Part shown: piece by piece, positions 1 to 12,900 of the stretch | Numbering within the stretch: position 1 is the stretch's first letter | How the letters are laid out: every line of letters starts with the position of its first letter | Assembly (NCBI GenBank): GCA_025890175.1 | Contig: JANPYM010000011.1 | Coordinates: 2,026,299-2,090,298, forward strand | Direction: 5' to 3' | Origin: Ciborinia camelliae | Taxonomy: Eukaryota; Ascomycota; Leotiomycetes; Helotiales; Sclerotiniaceae | Length of the DNA stretch: 64,000 bases | Program-made: the position numbers and the translations under genes | The notes under the pieces: generated by a model | Told to the model about the DNA's origin: nothing | The model's database searches: none | The model's input: the letters and a program-made list of their open reading frames with translations, nothing else

Positions 1-1225
1 CTCTTCTATTTCCTTTCATACAATAACCCGAATCACAATCACCAACAGAATATTTCCAGGCCCTCGCATCAGCATCCTGAATGTCACATCATATAATCCC
101 AACAGCGTACACCCCCCCCTTCTCTAGTATCTCAGCAACATCTTCACTCAAAGCACTCAAAGCACCCCATTCTTCCAGGAATTTCAAGTTCGAGTTCCCT
201 CCCCCATCTTCCATCTCCCATTCCTCCCTACCTCCCCCCTATAATCTAAATTCCTCGATTTTATTTCCCAAATGACTGAATACACCATACCCTCCCATAC
301 ATCATACCCTATCATATCCCATACTACATATAAATCCCAAATCTCAAATCTCAAGTCTCGAGTCCCGGAGTCCGAGTCTAGCGAGATAAAATATTGAATA
401 CCTATTGAATATTATAAATGAGATGTTTAACACGTTTGATATTGATATCCTAAACCATAAGATCATCCCATCCCATCCCATCCCATAATAAAGATGCAAC
501 AAAAACAAGATTTAAACCCCGATCATAATCTCAATCTCAATCATAATCCCACCTTCCAAACCTCCCGATTTCCTGAAACTATAAACTATAAACTACAAAG
601 ATTCTTTTGGTGATACGCGAAAAACAAAATAAAAGAAGAAGAAGAATGATAGATAAAACAAGAGAGGATTTAAGAATTACGATATATATGCATATATGCA
701 AGAATTTGAACTTCTACTTTTCCTTAAAGTTTGAGTTTGCGTTGAAATTGAATTGATGAAAGATAAAGTTCTGTATGTATGTACGTACCTATGTGCGTAC
801 CTATGTATGTATACTTTCTACCTATGTAGGTACTACTTGTTGTTAATTGATATTCCGAGAAAAGAGAATTTCCATAAGAAAGGAAGAAAATCATCACATC
901 ACATCCCATCCTATCCCATCCCATCAAACATTTCAAATTTCATACCTACCTTATACCTTATACCTTATACCTTATACCTTATACCTTATACCAACTAGAA
1001 AGCATGCAAACTCGAGTGAAAAACGTTCATGATTTGAGCAAGTAGTGTAGTAGTATCAATCACATTAATCTATAAAAGTGAAGTGGGGAGGGAGAGGGAG
1101 GTAGGTAGGTAGGTAGGTAGCAGGTATATTTTAGTTTCGCCTGCCCCCCTTTCCTTTCCTTTTCATGCATTCAACCATCCACGACCTAGGATATCGACCT
1201 CACGAATCCCATCAACCCACCCACT
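1..1225. other. Left-edge spacer with simple repeats
   Basis: I see no supportable gene here. The stretch holds short tandem arrays: CATCC-type repeats near 465-485, a TTATACC heptamer array at about 951-992, and TAGG repeats near 1100-1122. The small open frames lack conserved sequence and are built from these repeats. The right part is probably the 3' untranslated region of the SWC4 gene, which ends at 1226 on the minus strand. Confidence 0.6.
951..992. repeat. TTATACC heptamer microsatellite
   Basis: Six consecutive copies of the 7-base unit TTATACC are read directly. The array lies about 230 bases downstream of the SWC4 stop codon. Confidence 0.9.
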
Positions 1226-3097
1226 CTATTTCTTCTGTCTCTTGGAACTCTTATCACTCGCCGCACTCAAGACGCTGGCACTCCTCTTATGTGCTGCTGC
1301 GGCCTTCACACCAGCATCCTTATCCCCATTCCCATCTCCATCATCATTATCCTCGGCATTTCCATTTGCATCTTCACTCTCTTTCTCCTTCCCATCCAAG
1401 TCCTCATTGTTCCCATCCCCCTGTTCCGTACTAGGTACTAGAGAGGAAACTCCCGACTCTTCGCTTTCACCTTCCCTTTTATCACCTCCATTGCCATTTC
1501 CATTCTCATCCTTCGCCTCCGCATCGTTATCATCTCCTGCACCATCCATCCCCATATTCCTCGCCTTCCTCCTCCTTTTCTCCTCCAACTGCTCTTTCAC
1601 AACCGCAATCTCCCCAGCCAACTTATCAACCACCTTCTTACTATCCAATAAAATCCCAATACTTTTAAATAACTCATCATACGCATGCGCCACATCTATC
1701 GTAGGCATCGTGGCTTTCTCACCAATGCCCAATTCAGCCAAGGTATTTTTGATGCGGGTTTGTTGGATAGAACTCTTGGAGGTCATAGGTTTTAACAGCT
1801 TCTCACCGCGGAAAACTGGTCCTCCGGTGAGACGATCATAATGCGTAACACCATAAACCTTCTCTTCTTCTTCACTAAGTCTACGACGTTCCGAGGGATT
1901 CTGAGTGGATGATGATATACTTCCCTTTTTATTACCCACAGCTGATGAATTGCCAGCTGTACCCGAGGGACCAGAGATCGATTCTCGAACATTAGAATCC
2001 CGTCGATCGTTATACCCACCTGGTGTATTGGCACCGACAGGAGTTGCACCACCTGGTGTTTGACCTTCCGGAATTGTCTTTTTTTTCTTGTACCTATCGG
2101 CGTTGTATAGTGTGGCGAGAAGTGTATTCAGTCCAACACTAGTGGTGTAGGGCCCGATATTAGAACTACTCGAAGGAGCATCAAGCCTTGCATAAAGTTC
2201 TCGTCGTTCCTCCATGAACTTCTCAGATCGGGCCAAGATACGTTTGAGTTCCACCATGAGACTTTCTTCTTCCCTAGCTTCTTCCTTCGTACGCGTGAAG
2301 ACCCCTTCGAGGAAATCTTTCCTAAGTTTCTCTTGACGAGGCTGGTAATTCAACATCTTCTGATGTAAATCGAATTCCGCAGTATTCATCTGATGTAAAG
2401 GTTTCTTCAATGCCATCATTGCCGCACCTATTGAATAATATCTCGCCTTTAAATCCTCCAATGTCCTAACCTCTCCTCTCCTGATCATTGCATCTTTCGG
2501 ACCGTCTTCCGGAATGTCAGGAAGTATATATTCGTATCGATCCCATATAACCGGCCATCTTAAATCATATTCCTGAACCATTCTCATCAAATAATCCGTT
2601 TCGTGTCTCGACCATTCCTCATTCTCCAATATTTCCTTGTATTCCTCATCGGTATAAGTCGGTACCTGAACTTTCACATTATACTTTGCAAAAGTCGAAT
2701 CCTCAAATGCCTCATCTTCCTTTTCCTTTCCCTTGCCGTCCTCCACATTATCACCCATTTCCGTATCTCCCTCCGCATCTCTCTCCTTCTCCCTCTCCCT
2801 CTCCCTCCCCTCAACCTTCCTCCAATGTTTCAGCACCAACCCATCCCCACCCCTCGCACTATTCTTAAACTTCCTCTCCTCCCACTTCGCAGCTGGTTTG
2901 CGACTTCCAAATCTCTTCTTTTTAAAAACCGCTTCTTCTGGTACAATTGCGATTGGATTATCGCCACCCAAGTTTTGAACCTCCCTTGCAAGTCCTGCCA
3001 ATTTCGGTTTCTGTATAGTCGTTTTGGCTTTTTTGGGTCGAGGTGCCGAGGAGCTGGAGGGGAGATCCAGCATATCGCGAACATCGTGGGATGTCAT
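1226..3097 (-). CDS. SWC4: SWR1/NuA4 complex subunit Swc4 (DMAP1 homologue)
   Basis: One uninterrupted frame of 623 aa. The order of parts fits Swc4/DMAP1: a basic N-terminus with a KKKRFGSRKPAAKWEERKF block (residues 59-77), then a SANT/Myb-like region at about 147-230 with the motif YTDEEYKEILENEEWSRHET and a following DLRWPVIWDRYEY segment. The C-terminal half is long, charged and low in complexity (Asp/Glu/Asn/Gly-rich), ending in a basic KRQKK tail that may act in nuclear import. In yeast, Swc4 is shared by the SWR1 remodeller, which deposits H2A.Z, and the NuA4 acetyltransferase. The start is the first ATG of the frame and faces the ERP1-like gene across a 403-base divergent promoter. 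The family call is firm; the low-complexity tail gives no further function. Confidence 0.93.
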   Translation of the reverse strand: MTSHDVRDMLDLPSSSSAPRPKKAKTTIQKPKLAGLAREVQNLGGDNPIAIVPEEAVFKKKRFGSRKPAAKWEERKFKNSARGGDGLVLKHWRKVEGREREREKERDAEGDTEMGDNVEDGKGKEKEDEAFEDSTFAKYNVKVQVPTYTDEEYKEILENEEWSRHETDYLMRMVQEYDLRWPVIWDRYEYILPDIPEDGPKDAMIRRGEVRTLEDLKARYYSIGAAMMALKKPLHQMNTAEFDLHQKMLNYQPRQEKLRKDFLEGVFTRTKEEAREEESLMVELKRILARSEKFMEERRELYARLDAPSSSSNIGPYTTSVGLNTLLATLYNADRYKKKKTIPEGQTPGGATPVGANTPGGYNDRRDSNVRESISGPSGTAGNSSAVGNKKGSISSSTQNPSERRRLSEEEEKVYGVTHYDRLTGGPVFRGEKLLKPMTSKSSIQQTRIKNTLAELGIGEKATMPTIDVAHAYDELFKSIGILLDSKKVVDKLAGEIAVVKEQLEEKRRRKARNMGMDGAGDDNDAEAKDENGNGNGGDKREGESEESGVSSLVPSTEQGDGNNEDLDGKEKESEDANGNAEDNDDGDGNGDKDAGVKAAAAHKRSASVLSAASDKSSKRQKK

Positions 3098-3500
3098 TTT
3101 GGATTTATTGCGTGGTTACGCGTGGGAGATTTATCTTTTCATTCTTTGGTATCGTAAATTAAAATAAGAGATTACGATATGATCATAACGTATCTGTTGA
3201 TAAAGAGAAGAGAAGAATATGAATTGATTGTACCTAGGTAAAGAAAGAAGGTTTGAATGTTTACGACGAAATATTGCGATCGCGAGATGCTCCAAAAACC
3301 CAAAACCTCATTATCAACCGCTAACTTATCAGCACGTGCATCAACACATCCCTGACAACCGCAAAGTCGCGAACGTGTTCTATCTATCAATTCATTCAAA
3401 TCCAAGCTTCTATTAAACTCACCACAGCTTCAAGTTCACCACTTCAACCTCATTACACCATACACCATATAGCACACAACCTCCAACCAAAATCAAAAAG
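3098..3500. promoter_or_regulatory. Divergent promoter SWC4 / ERP1-like
   Basis: The 403 bases between the two start codons must hold both promoters. A palindromic CACGTG (possible bHLH site) is at 3333-3338. The ERP1-side leader just before the ATG is CA-rich (CACCAT and CACAACC runs), common in fungal 5' untranslated regions. No TATA box stands out. Confidence 0.5.
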
Positions 3501-4486
3501 ATGCGTATTTCCTTCCCCCTCATTGGGGCCGCCCTTTCGGCCCTCCTCGTCCCAGTCCAATCTCTCTACCTCTATATCGATGGCGCAAAACCCACATGTT
3601 TCTTCGAAGAATTACCCAAAGATACTTTGGTAGTAGGCCATTATATTGCCGAAGAATATGACGAGGCGAGAAAGGAATGGTCTAAACATGATAATCTTGT
3701 TATTTATATTACCGTGGATGTATGTTTAAAGTCCCCGTCCCCTCCCTTTCCTCAACCCTCGAGTTCGAACCCGCGCAAACTTCAATATTCTCCTACCATC
3801 TTATCCAATTGAAGTATGCTGATCCTCCCTCCTCTAGGAAATCTTCGACAATGATCACCGTGTGGTATTCCAAACCGGTTCCACAGAGGGCCGTTTCACC
3901 TTCACAGCCGCGGATAGTGGTGATCACAAAATCTGCTTTACTCCCCATTCGACTTCCGGAGCTACCAAGTGGCTCAGCGCATTACATCCGGAAGGTGGCA
4001 TCAAATTCACTTTAGATATGGCAATTGGAGAAACAAGTCAGATTGAAAGCAATGATAAGGGAAAGATTAATGATATTGTTCAGAAGGTTAAGGATTTGAA
4101 TGGCAGATTGCAGGATATTAGAAGGGAACAGGTTTTCCAACGGGTGAGTTTATTTCTTGAATCATTTCCCCCCAAATACCCTCCCCCACAATTTTTATCT
4201 CTCCCATCCCTCCCCCATCACTTTTCTCCCATTCCTCCCATTCCTCTCCTCCCATTCCTCTCCTCCCATTCCTCTCCACCTCCCCCCTCCCCAATCAAAC
4301 TCACAAACCCCAACTAAACACCCCTTTCCCCCATAGGAACGCGAAGCCGAATTCCGCGACCAATCCGAATCCACCAACGCCCGCGTCGTCCGTTGGACCC
4401 TCATCCAACTCGTCATCTTAGGAATTACATGCGCATGGCAACTATCTCACCTCCGATCCTTTTTCATCAAGCAGAAATTAACCTAA
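3501..4486 (+). CDS. ERP1: p24/emp24-family cargo receptor (ERP1-type, alpha subfamily)
   Basis: Three exons: 3501-3719, 3838-4143 and 4337-4486, with GTATGT/CTAG and GTGAGT/ATAG introns, giving 224 aa, the usual p24 length. A signal peptide ([21 protein letters not shown]) leads into a GOLD domain opening with [20 protein letters not shown], the Cys-Phe-x-Glu-Glu pattern of the p24-alpha (Erp1/5/6, TMED4/9) branch. A coiled-coil stretch follows (about residues 135-180), then one C-terminal membrane span and a short cytosolic tail with FF and Lys residues for COPII/COPI sorting. p24 proteins cycle between ER and Golgi and help load GPI-anchored cargo. Splice phases join in frame and rebuild the whole family profile, so I am confident of the structure. 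Choice among Erp1, Erp5 and Erp6 is by resemblance only. Confidence 0.9.
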
Positions 4487-5207
4487 TCTCCCTACACCTT
4501 CATCTCCTCCTCTCACACTATCTTCTTTCCCCCATATCATTTCTGCCTGCCTGCCTGTAATATACACGTGAAGGATAAAGGACAACGCACGAAAGATGTC
4601 GTCAATGGAATGGAATGGGATGGAAGGATTCCGGTTTGGTTTGCTTTGGTATGCGAGGATTGTTTTATGTATCTCATCTCATGAAATTCAATGGATTTTT
4701 TTTCTTTTCATTGCCTAGGTACCTACTTCAAAACAAAAGGATCAAAGAGAGAGAAACGGGGGGGGGGAAACCCAATAGCCCTAGGCTTTGTATACAAGAA
4801 AAAAAATGAGATTTTTAAAAATGCGAAAAGGAAAGGAAAGGAATGGAATGGATACAATACAATACGATACGGTACGATATATAAAATCTTAAAAATTCAA
4901 ATGCAAATGCAATTTAATTCTATTATCATGTTTTTTTGGGGGGTTTTTTGGTTTTTTATATTGCCCCCCTCGCTTCCATTGGGTGCTCTCCCCTTTCTCT
5001 CCCCTTCTAAGGGCTGTTACTTTTATTATACATATATACAATATACGCATATCCATATGCATATACATAATTCGGGATCTTACTCGCCTACCTATCTACT
5101 CACTTATTTACTTACTCACTTACTTACTTATTTACTCATTTACTCATTTACTAACTCACTTATTTACCTATTCATTTACCTACTCACTCACTCACTTATT
5201 TACTAAT

Positions 5208-5285
5208 CATCTCCCCATCTCCCCATCTCCCCATCTCCCCATCTCCCCATCTCCCCATCTCCCCATCTCTCCATCTCCCCATCTT
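5208..5285. repeat. ATCTCCCC octamer array
   Basis: About nine copies of the 8-base unit CATCTCCC are seen, the last ones degenerate. Confidence 0.85.
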
Positions 5286-5482
5286 TTATCTCCCCATCTC
5301 CTCCCGCCCCCCCCCCCTCCTCATCCCATAAAGACTTCAATATTCAATATTCTTTCCCGTCTCCACCTGCATAGAAGAAGTTAGCTAGCTAGCTGGTGGT
5401 GAGGGTGGCTGGTGGTAAATGTTAGTAAATGTTACGCTAGTAGCTAGTATTAGCGTAATACTGAGATAATATTGTAGTATAT

Positions 5483-5600
5483 AGGTAGGTAGGTAGGTAG
5501 GTAGGTAGGTAGGTAGGTAGGTAGGTAGGTAGGTAGGTAGGTAGGTAGGTAGGTAGGTAGGTAGGTAGGTAGGTAGGTAGGTAGGTAGGTAGGTAGGTAG
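5483..5600. repeat. (TAGG)n microsatellite
   Basis: An almost perfect array of about 29 TAGG units. The same tetramer recurs as short arrays across the window (for example 5980-6005, 11925-11940, 13517-13536). Confidence 0.95.
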
Positions 5601-5674
5601 TATTTTTTTATAGTATTTTTTTATAGCATAACGACAATTTCGTTCCTTTTATATTTTTTTTTTGTATTAGTAAA

Positions 5675-5818
<144 letters not shown>

Positions 5819-6124
5819 GTTCTTATTAAAAGAAAGAAGAAAGAAAGAGGAGAGAGGAGAGAATATTTTATTTATTTATTGATTTTTATTCTTTTTCTTT
5901 CTCTTTTTTCTTACTATTATTGTTAATCTTGATATCAAGTCAATTTATTTACTAGGTACCTATTAATAGGTAGATAGATAGGTAGGTAGGTAGGTAGGTA
6001 GGTAGATATTTATATTAATATTTTATTATATTAATATACAATAATCAGATAGATAATCTCTTTCGCATCCCGGATGTTCCTCCCTCGTCTTCTATCCCCT
6101 CTTTTGATACTCCATCCCCGGCTT

Positions 6125-6305
6125 CTCTTCCCTTCCCCTCCCCATCCCCCCTCTTCCCATCCCCCCTCTCCTCTTCCCCCCTCTTCCCATCCCCCTCTTC
6201 CCATCCCCCCTCTTCCCATCCCCCCTCTTCCCATCCCCCCTCTTCCCATCCACCCTCTTCCCATCCACCCTCTTCCCATCCCCCCTCTTCCCATCCTCCC
6301 TTTCT
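6125..6305. repeat. 15-base CTCTTCCCATCCCCC minisatellite
   Basis: About ten copies of a pyrimidine-only unit with small variants (CCACC for CCCCC). The minus strand is purely purine, so triplex or slipped structures are possible. Confidence 0.85.
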
Positions 6306-8359
6306 CTTCTTTCCCTCCTCCTCCTCCTCCTCCTCCTCCCTCATTAATCCCGCCCTCCTCATCTATCCCCCCTTCCTCCTCCTCCTCCAATTAACTTCAT
6401 CCCCTCCCCTCCCCCTCCCTCCCCCTCCCCCCTCCCCCCATCCAACATATAATAACATCCAACAAAAAATTTAAAATCCATTAATAAAAATTTATTCCCT
6501 TTTCTCTTCCCCTATCTCCCCCTATCTCCCCCAAATCCTCCTCCTTTTCCCCTTCAATTCCTTCCTCTCCTCCCCTCTCCTCCCCTCTCCTCCTCCTCCC
6601 TCTCAATTATCCAACCAACCATCCCTAACTATCCCACTGATTTTTTTTATACATCTTTACGCATATCACTTCCATATCACTTCCATATCACTTCCATATC
6701 ATATTCCACCCATTTCCACCCATTTCCACCCATATTCCACCCATATTCCACCCATTTCCATTTTCACCCATCTCCATTTTCACCCATCTCCATTTTCACC
6801 CATCTCCATCTCCATATCATATCACTTCCATATCACTTCCATATCACTTCCACCCATTTCCATTTCCACCCATATTCCACCCATATTCCACCCATTTCCA
6901 TTTCCATATCCCACCCATCTCCATTTCCACCCATTTCACATCATATCACTTCCATCTCCTCACATCTCAATATCACTTCCATATATATTCACTTCCAATA
7001 ATTTCCAATAATTTCCAATAATTTCCAATAATTTTTAATTTTTAATCAATTTTTAATTTTCATTTTTAATTCAACTGACTGATTGACTGACTGACCGATG
7101 CTATACTTAAGTAATCCATCCATCCATCCATCCATCTTTCCCAAGTTTTTCGGCTTTATACCTACCTACCTACCTTCCTTACTTACTACGCGAGAGAAGA
7201 AAAAGAAAAAAATGTTCACATCCCACACATCCCACAACACATCCCACAACATCCCATCACATCCCACCACATCCATCAACACAACCCCATCTATCCATTT
7301 TTACTTTTTGATCATTCATCAAGAGAGAGAGAGAAAGAACCTCAAAAACAAACAAAGAGAGTGTGAAAGTTTTGTGAATCCTACTACCTACTAATCCCCC
7401 TCCCCTCCCCTCCCCTTCCCTCTATCTCTCTCCCTGTATCCCTCTCCCTCTCCCTCTCCCACTCCCACTCCCTCCCCTCCCATTCATTCCTTTTCTTCCT
7501 CCGTAGCAAGAGAAAAAAAACCAAAAAAAAAAGAAAAAACTTCTCAAAAGCTCATCCATCCATCCATCCATCCATCCATTCATTCCATCCCCTTCCTCCA
7601 CTTCATGCATCTAATGTATCACACAGATAAACGGATACACCGCACTCCCAATTCGCCATTGCTGTAGTGCCATTGGAAGAAAAAAAAAGACGCAACACTC
7701 CGCTCGCTCCAAAGAAGTATGATGAAAAAACAACGGGTGAAAAAAGCTATACATCGTAAAAAAGGACTCAGTCCCCTGTTTCCCATTCCAAACGTATTTT
7801 CCTTGGAAGATTGAATTAAAACCAACGTTCATTTGTACGTAGAAGAGCCATGATTCGATTCGACGAGAGAAAGGTGAAAAATGCCATGCCAAAGGATGAT
7901 ATTTTGAATGGGAGAGTGAGATAGAGATCGAGAGGGAGAGGGAAAAAGGTAAGAAAAACAATTATTAGTCTTGAAGGTGCTTCGCTGAAGGCCCAAATGC
8001 CAGATGCCAAATTCCAAATGCCAACCGAAGGTATTCTGTTTATGATGTAATTTCGTGATTCGAACCAAGCTTCAAAGTCGTGGGATAATTTATGTATGTA
8101 ACCACAAGAGCAAAGACGAGGCCTTTTGAAAAGCAGAAAAAACGATTAAACTGATGCAACTCCGGTACATGATCTTATCTGAAACGATTTGTAAATTGAG
8201 GTGTTCATTATAACCGACGTTCAATAGGAAGACGGCATGGAAAGTGAATAAGTCGAGGCGTAAAAGAATTCTCGGAGATGAAGAAAAATAATTATAGAGA
8301 AGTGTTCAACCTATTTAAATCTTAGAACGTTGGGTTTGCGGAACGAGAATGGTCTGTTA

Positions 8360-9937
8360 CTAACCGCAGCACAGTGCTTTCATGATCTTTTGCATTGCTG
8401 TCGGTTGTGGTTGTTCCGATGCCCTCCCGTTTTGATTCATGGGTGGTTGCTGCGTTGTGCTCATCCTCTGTGGCAGGTTGTTTGAGCTGTTCTGGAACTG
8501 TGCTTGTGTTGAGCCTGCTGGTGTAGAGACGTCCTGTAGTGCCCCCGCCGCTCCACTGTTGCGTTTTGGGGCCAACGCGCCTGGGGCGTTTGGCCGATCG
8601 CGCGTCTTGCCCATCCCCGGCTTTATCGGAGATGGTGGCGGGGGTTGTGCGGCGTTTAAACGTGCAGCAGTGAGATGACCTGGTGTGGTATTTCCTCCTC
8701 GAGTGGTTCCATGTAATTCCCTCTGCGATGCTCCTGGCACGGCATTTGGTTGATGCAGCATGTGCTGAGATGGATGTTGCTTCATCGCTTCCCATCCCTT
8801 GCCATTGTTCAACTTCATCCAATCATACTCTCCATCTTCAACTTCGCCAGTGTTCTTCAATGCCTGAGTGAAGAGATCCCGCAAGTAATCGTAATCTGGC
8901 GTATCCTCGAAACCTAAATTCCTCACATAGCTTAAGTATTGGTTGAACTCCTCCGGGAAACCATCACAAAGGTCCTTGATGGCGGTCGTCTGCTTCTTCT
9001 CACCAATCTTCTCATACTTTTGCTTGTTGGTAGCAGCCTTCAACCCTTGCCATGGTAAACCACCTCGTAAGAAATACATGAACACATGACCTAAAGCTTC
9101 GAGATCGTCTCGTCTTGATTGTTCCCTCCCTAAGTGTGTGTTGATACTCATATATCTTGCAGTGCCAGACAATGACTTTCGCTCGCGGTATGGGATGTGT
9201 TGCTTTGTCTTGGGATCTCGGTATTGTTTTGCCATTCCAAAATCGACCACGTGGATGACATTCGCAGCTTTCGTATTCGGTCGACCAATTAAGAAGTTGT
9301 CAGGTTTGATATCTCGATAGATGAGGTTCTTCTCGTGAATTGTTTGCACCCTTGAGAGCTATGTTTGGAATCAGCATGTGCAGAATCACCCAACTTTTGA
9401 ACACGGGAGAACGAACCATTTGCTTTGCTACCATGACCACAGTCTTCGTCGTGAATCTTCTATTGCAGTGATCGAATAAATCTTCCAACGATGGACCAAG
9501 GAGATCGATCACCAGGATGTTGTGAAGGCCTTCTTGACCGAAGTAATAGACATTAGGAATCCCAGCTATCTTTCATCAGTATATGGACCCCAAAACATCA
9601 TGACTGATGTACTCACGGCAGCCAACAAGAATCTTGTAGGTTCGATATTCATCTCGCAATTGTGGAGCGTCACTCTTTCGAGGCTCCTATTCATGATGAG
9701 GATTGTCAGTCAGCATATCCATTCGAACTTCCCCCTTTTACGTTGACCAATGCTCCTTGATAGATGCAAGATGGAATCGGATGATGAAATCGACATGGAA
9801 GAACGTACGAATTTGATAGCCACTTGTTGATTATTGAGTAAGTTTGTTCCCTCAAAGATCACACCGAAAGAACCCTCTCCGATTTTCTTTCCCACGCGAT
9901 AATGAACGCCGACGACATTGGACGATGATGAAGCCAT
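8360..9937 (-). CDS. YCK2: Casein kinase I, plasma-membrane YCK type
   Basis: Four exons (9937-9809, 9686-9617, 9565-9417, 9358-8360) join in frame to 448 aa. The kinase fold shows the glycine loop [11 protein letters not shown] (20-30), ATP-binding Lys42 in VAIKF, the catalytic loop YRDIKPDNF (Asp132), DFG in [13 protein letters not shown], and the CK1 signature [11 protein letters not shown]. The tail is Pro/Gln/Ser-rich and ends in Cys446-Cys447-Gly. Yeast Yck1/Yck2 end in palmitoylated Cys-Cys and act at the plasma membrane in nutrient signalling, endocytosis and morphogenesis; the CC pair here suggests the same anchoring. The extra terminal Gly is a small oddity. The third intron uses the less common donor GTTCGT. 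YCK identity is well supported; the exact paralogue number is not. Confidence 0.93.
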
Positions 9938-12900
9938 CGTGAATGTATTAAGAGCTCTCGATTGAGCTCAAGAAGTTGGAGGATGTGAAAAGGGCGTTGG
10001 GATTGATTGATGGATGGACGGAAAGAAAGTTAAATTGGCAGGCTAAATTGATTGTTGCCTTTTCCAGGGGAGTCGTAGGGGGAGATCAACCACAACAACA
10101 ACAACGAGAAGCCGAGAGAGTGATGGCAGAAATGAACGCGACGACTATGGGATGGGTTATCGTATTAGCCAAGTTGAAAGAATTACTGGCCCAACGGGGA
10201 CATTCAATGCAATCCCCAATGATATTGACCCCAAATATGTATTTTGATTATTTTTAGGATTGATGGGTTAGGAGGGATGTGAATGGATGGGATGGGATGG
10301 GATGGGGATTGGATTGGGTTGGGTTGGATTGGAAAGAAGGGTCGGATGGATTGAGTGTAGGTGTAAAAGTGTAATAAGTGAGTGTAAGAGTAAAGTTTGG
10401 GTTGGAAGCAAGTAGCGAAGCGGTGGGTGGGTGAAAGGGTGGATGGGTTGATGGGTGGATGGGTGGATGGGTGGATGGATGAATGATGGGATGGGAGGAG
10501 TAAAAACCTTAGTACGGAGTTGTGGTTATGATTGGGTGAAGGGTTGAAGGGTTGAAGGGTGGAAGAGTAAAGGGTAAAAGGTAAAGGGTAAAGGAAGGGC
10601 AAGGTAAAAGGGTAAAAGGGTAAGAGAAAAAGACTTCTCAGACTCCTCAAGACTCCTCAGACTCAATCAAGAAAGGGTAAAAAAGGGTAAAAAGGGTACT
10701 CGAGTAAAGTTTGAGGCTTAGGCTGAAGAAGGATGGATTAGGGAGATTCTTTTGACACCTGCACCTGCACTCAGCAGAAGAAAAAAACGCGCCTTAGCTT
10801 TTTTGGTGGTAAGTACCTAGGGTAGGGTAGGGTAGGGTAGCTAGAGAGACCAAAAGGAACCTACCTACGGAGTATACTAGGGAACAAGGGAAGGGACCTA
10901 ACTTATTATACCTTAGGTAAGGTTTGGCATCCATCCTCCATCCATAGAAGGGAATAATAATGAATGGGAAGGGAAGGGAAATCGGAGAAACGGGAAGCGA
11001 AAAAGGCGAGAGAAAATTATTTTGTTTTGATTTCCAATGATCTTCCAATTTTTCCTCTCTCTCTTTTGACTGGTTGATGAATTGGTCTGGTCGATTACTG
11101 GTTGATTATGAAGTGACCGTCGCTCAAATTATCATGTCCGTATGTACCTACTGTACTACCTACGTACAGTTCTTTAGTTAGGGGATAGGTATATATTGCT
11201 AAGAAGCTACCCGAAAGCCCTTTTGGTTGTTAAATACCCTATTTCATATATATCATATATCTAATAATATCTATCTATATCCCTAGGTAGTGAATTGAAG
11301 ATATATATACAAAACCCAAGCCCATTTTCTTCATGTCTGCAGATAGGTACCTAGTAACCAACCGTACGTATCCATCAGCATAAAGTTCCCAACCAGCTTA
11401 AAGTTATGTATATATAGAGAAAAGAAGTGAAAATCGAACAATTCTAGATCTTTTATGCCCGGATGATTTTTTCTGCATATTATTATTATTAGAATCATTA
11501 TGAATAAAAAGTTGGTACTTCCTTCTTCGTTCCGTCGATCCAATCCATCCATACATTTAAGCAGACCCGTATGGATGGATGGGATGGGATGGATAGGGAT
11601 GATCATGATCATGATTTATGACATAGGGGAGGGATAGATACCTACCTATGCTTTGATCAATTGGCGTGAACACTAATACTAAATAACACTAACATGAACA
11701 CTAACATGAACATATACTAATGCAAGTCCTTTTTGACATGCATGCCCTATGCTTTGCTTTCATCGACCCATCCATCCATCCATCCATCCTTCAGAGCTTC
11801 ATACCTACCTAAGACCACCAAGGAAGGGGGCGAAGTTATTCTTCTACCTCTATATAGATAGGTACCTAGGTATGTATGTATGTACCCATTTAAGCATCAT
11901 CATGAGGCTGAAGTGGTATATATATAGGTAGGTAGGTAGGTTAAGATACTTAGGTAAGTATCTAAGCCTCCAGCTTTTAAAGATATTTTGGTACGTCGGA
12001 TTCCTATCTACCTACCTACTTACCTACATACATCGGTACTCCAAATCATCAAGTCATCAAGTCTCGTTCGTATCAAATACAAGTACACAAGTGGTTTATT
12101 TTCGGTATAATTCATAGAGTACCTATAGGTACCTAGAGTAGTACCTTGCAGATCTAACTTAACTCTGTACTGTACATCCATCTATTGATCCTAATAAGAA
12201 CGAACTAACTTAAAGGATCTTCCTTCCTAGGTACCTAGGTGGTATGTATATAATCAAAATACTCATCTATATTTTATCTATCTACCTAAATAGATAGAGT
12301 AGGCATTGTTAAATCCTATCTGTATATTTATTTTGTATATATATATATATATCAACATTAGAATCTCAAGGCTCCTCAGTATATCTATCTAGATAGTACT
12401 TGTTCATCTCATTCATCTACCTAGATACTGATACTCGTCTCTAAAAGGATTCATCATCACCCTATATATATAATTCAATCCTGAAAAGATCATTCATCTA
12501 CTCCACTCCATATCTTATGGATTTTACTTGATGATATTTTCTTTTCGTTTCTTGTCTTTTCTTCAAGCCTATTGTAACGTCATATCATTCATATCATAGG
12601 TACTACATTATTACATACATACCTACCTACCTACCTATCTAGATATATACATATCTATCTATCAACTATATCATTATAAAGTAAGCCTATAACAAATTAA
12701 CAATAAATCTGTAAATCTGTAAATCTGACGGAGTTTATGAAGAAGATATACCTAGTTAGTACCTACCAGGTACCTCCTACCTATGGATGAAATGGATCGA
12801 TTGGATGGGTCGCGCAGATTACCTTGGCTTAGCTTAGCTTAGCTTAGCTTAGCTAGCTAGGCTATAAGTAGGTAGGTACCTACCTAAGTAGAGAGTTCTT

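Noticed and set aside
5483..5600. Telomere or interstitial telomeric repeat
   Set aside because: The unit is TAGG, not TTAGGG, and coding genes lie on both sides.
6031..6394. Gly/Glu-rich and Pro-rich frames of about 105-119 codons
   Set aside because: They are translations of the 15-base pyrimidine minisatellite and appear in several frames at once.
9976..10257. 93-codon plus-strand frame upstream of the casein kinase
   Set aside because: It sits in the kinase promoter and leader, has no family resemblance and no splice partners.
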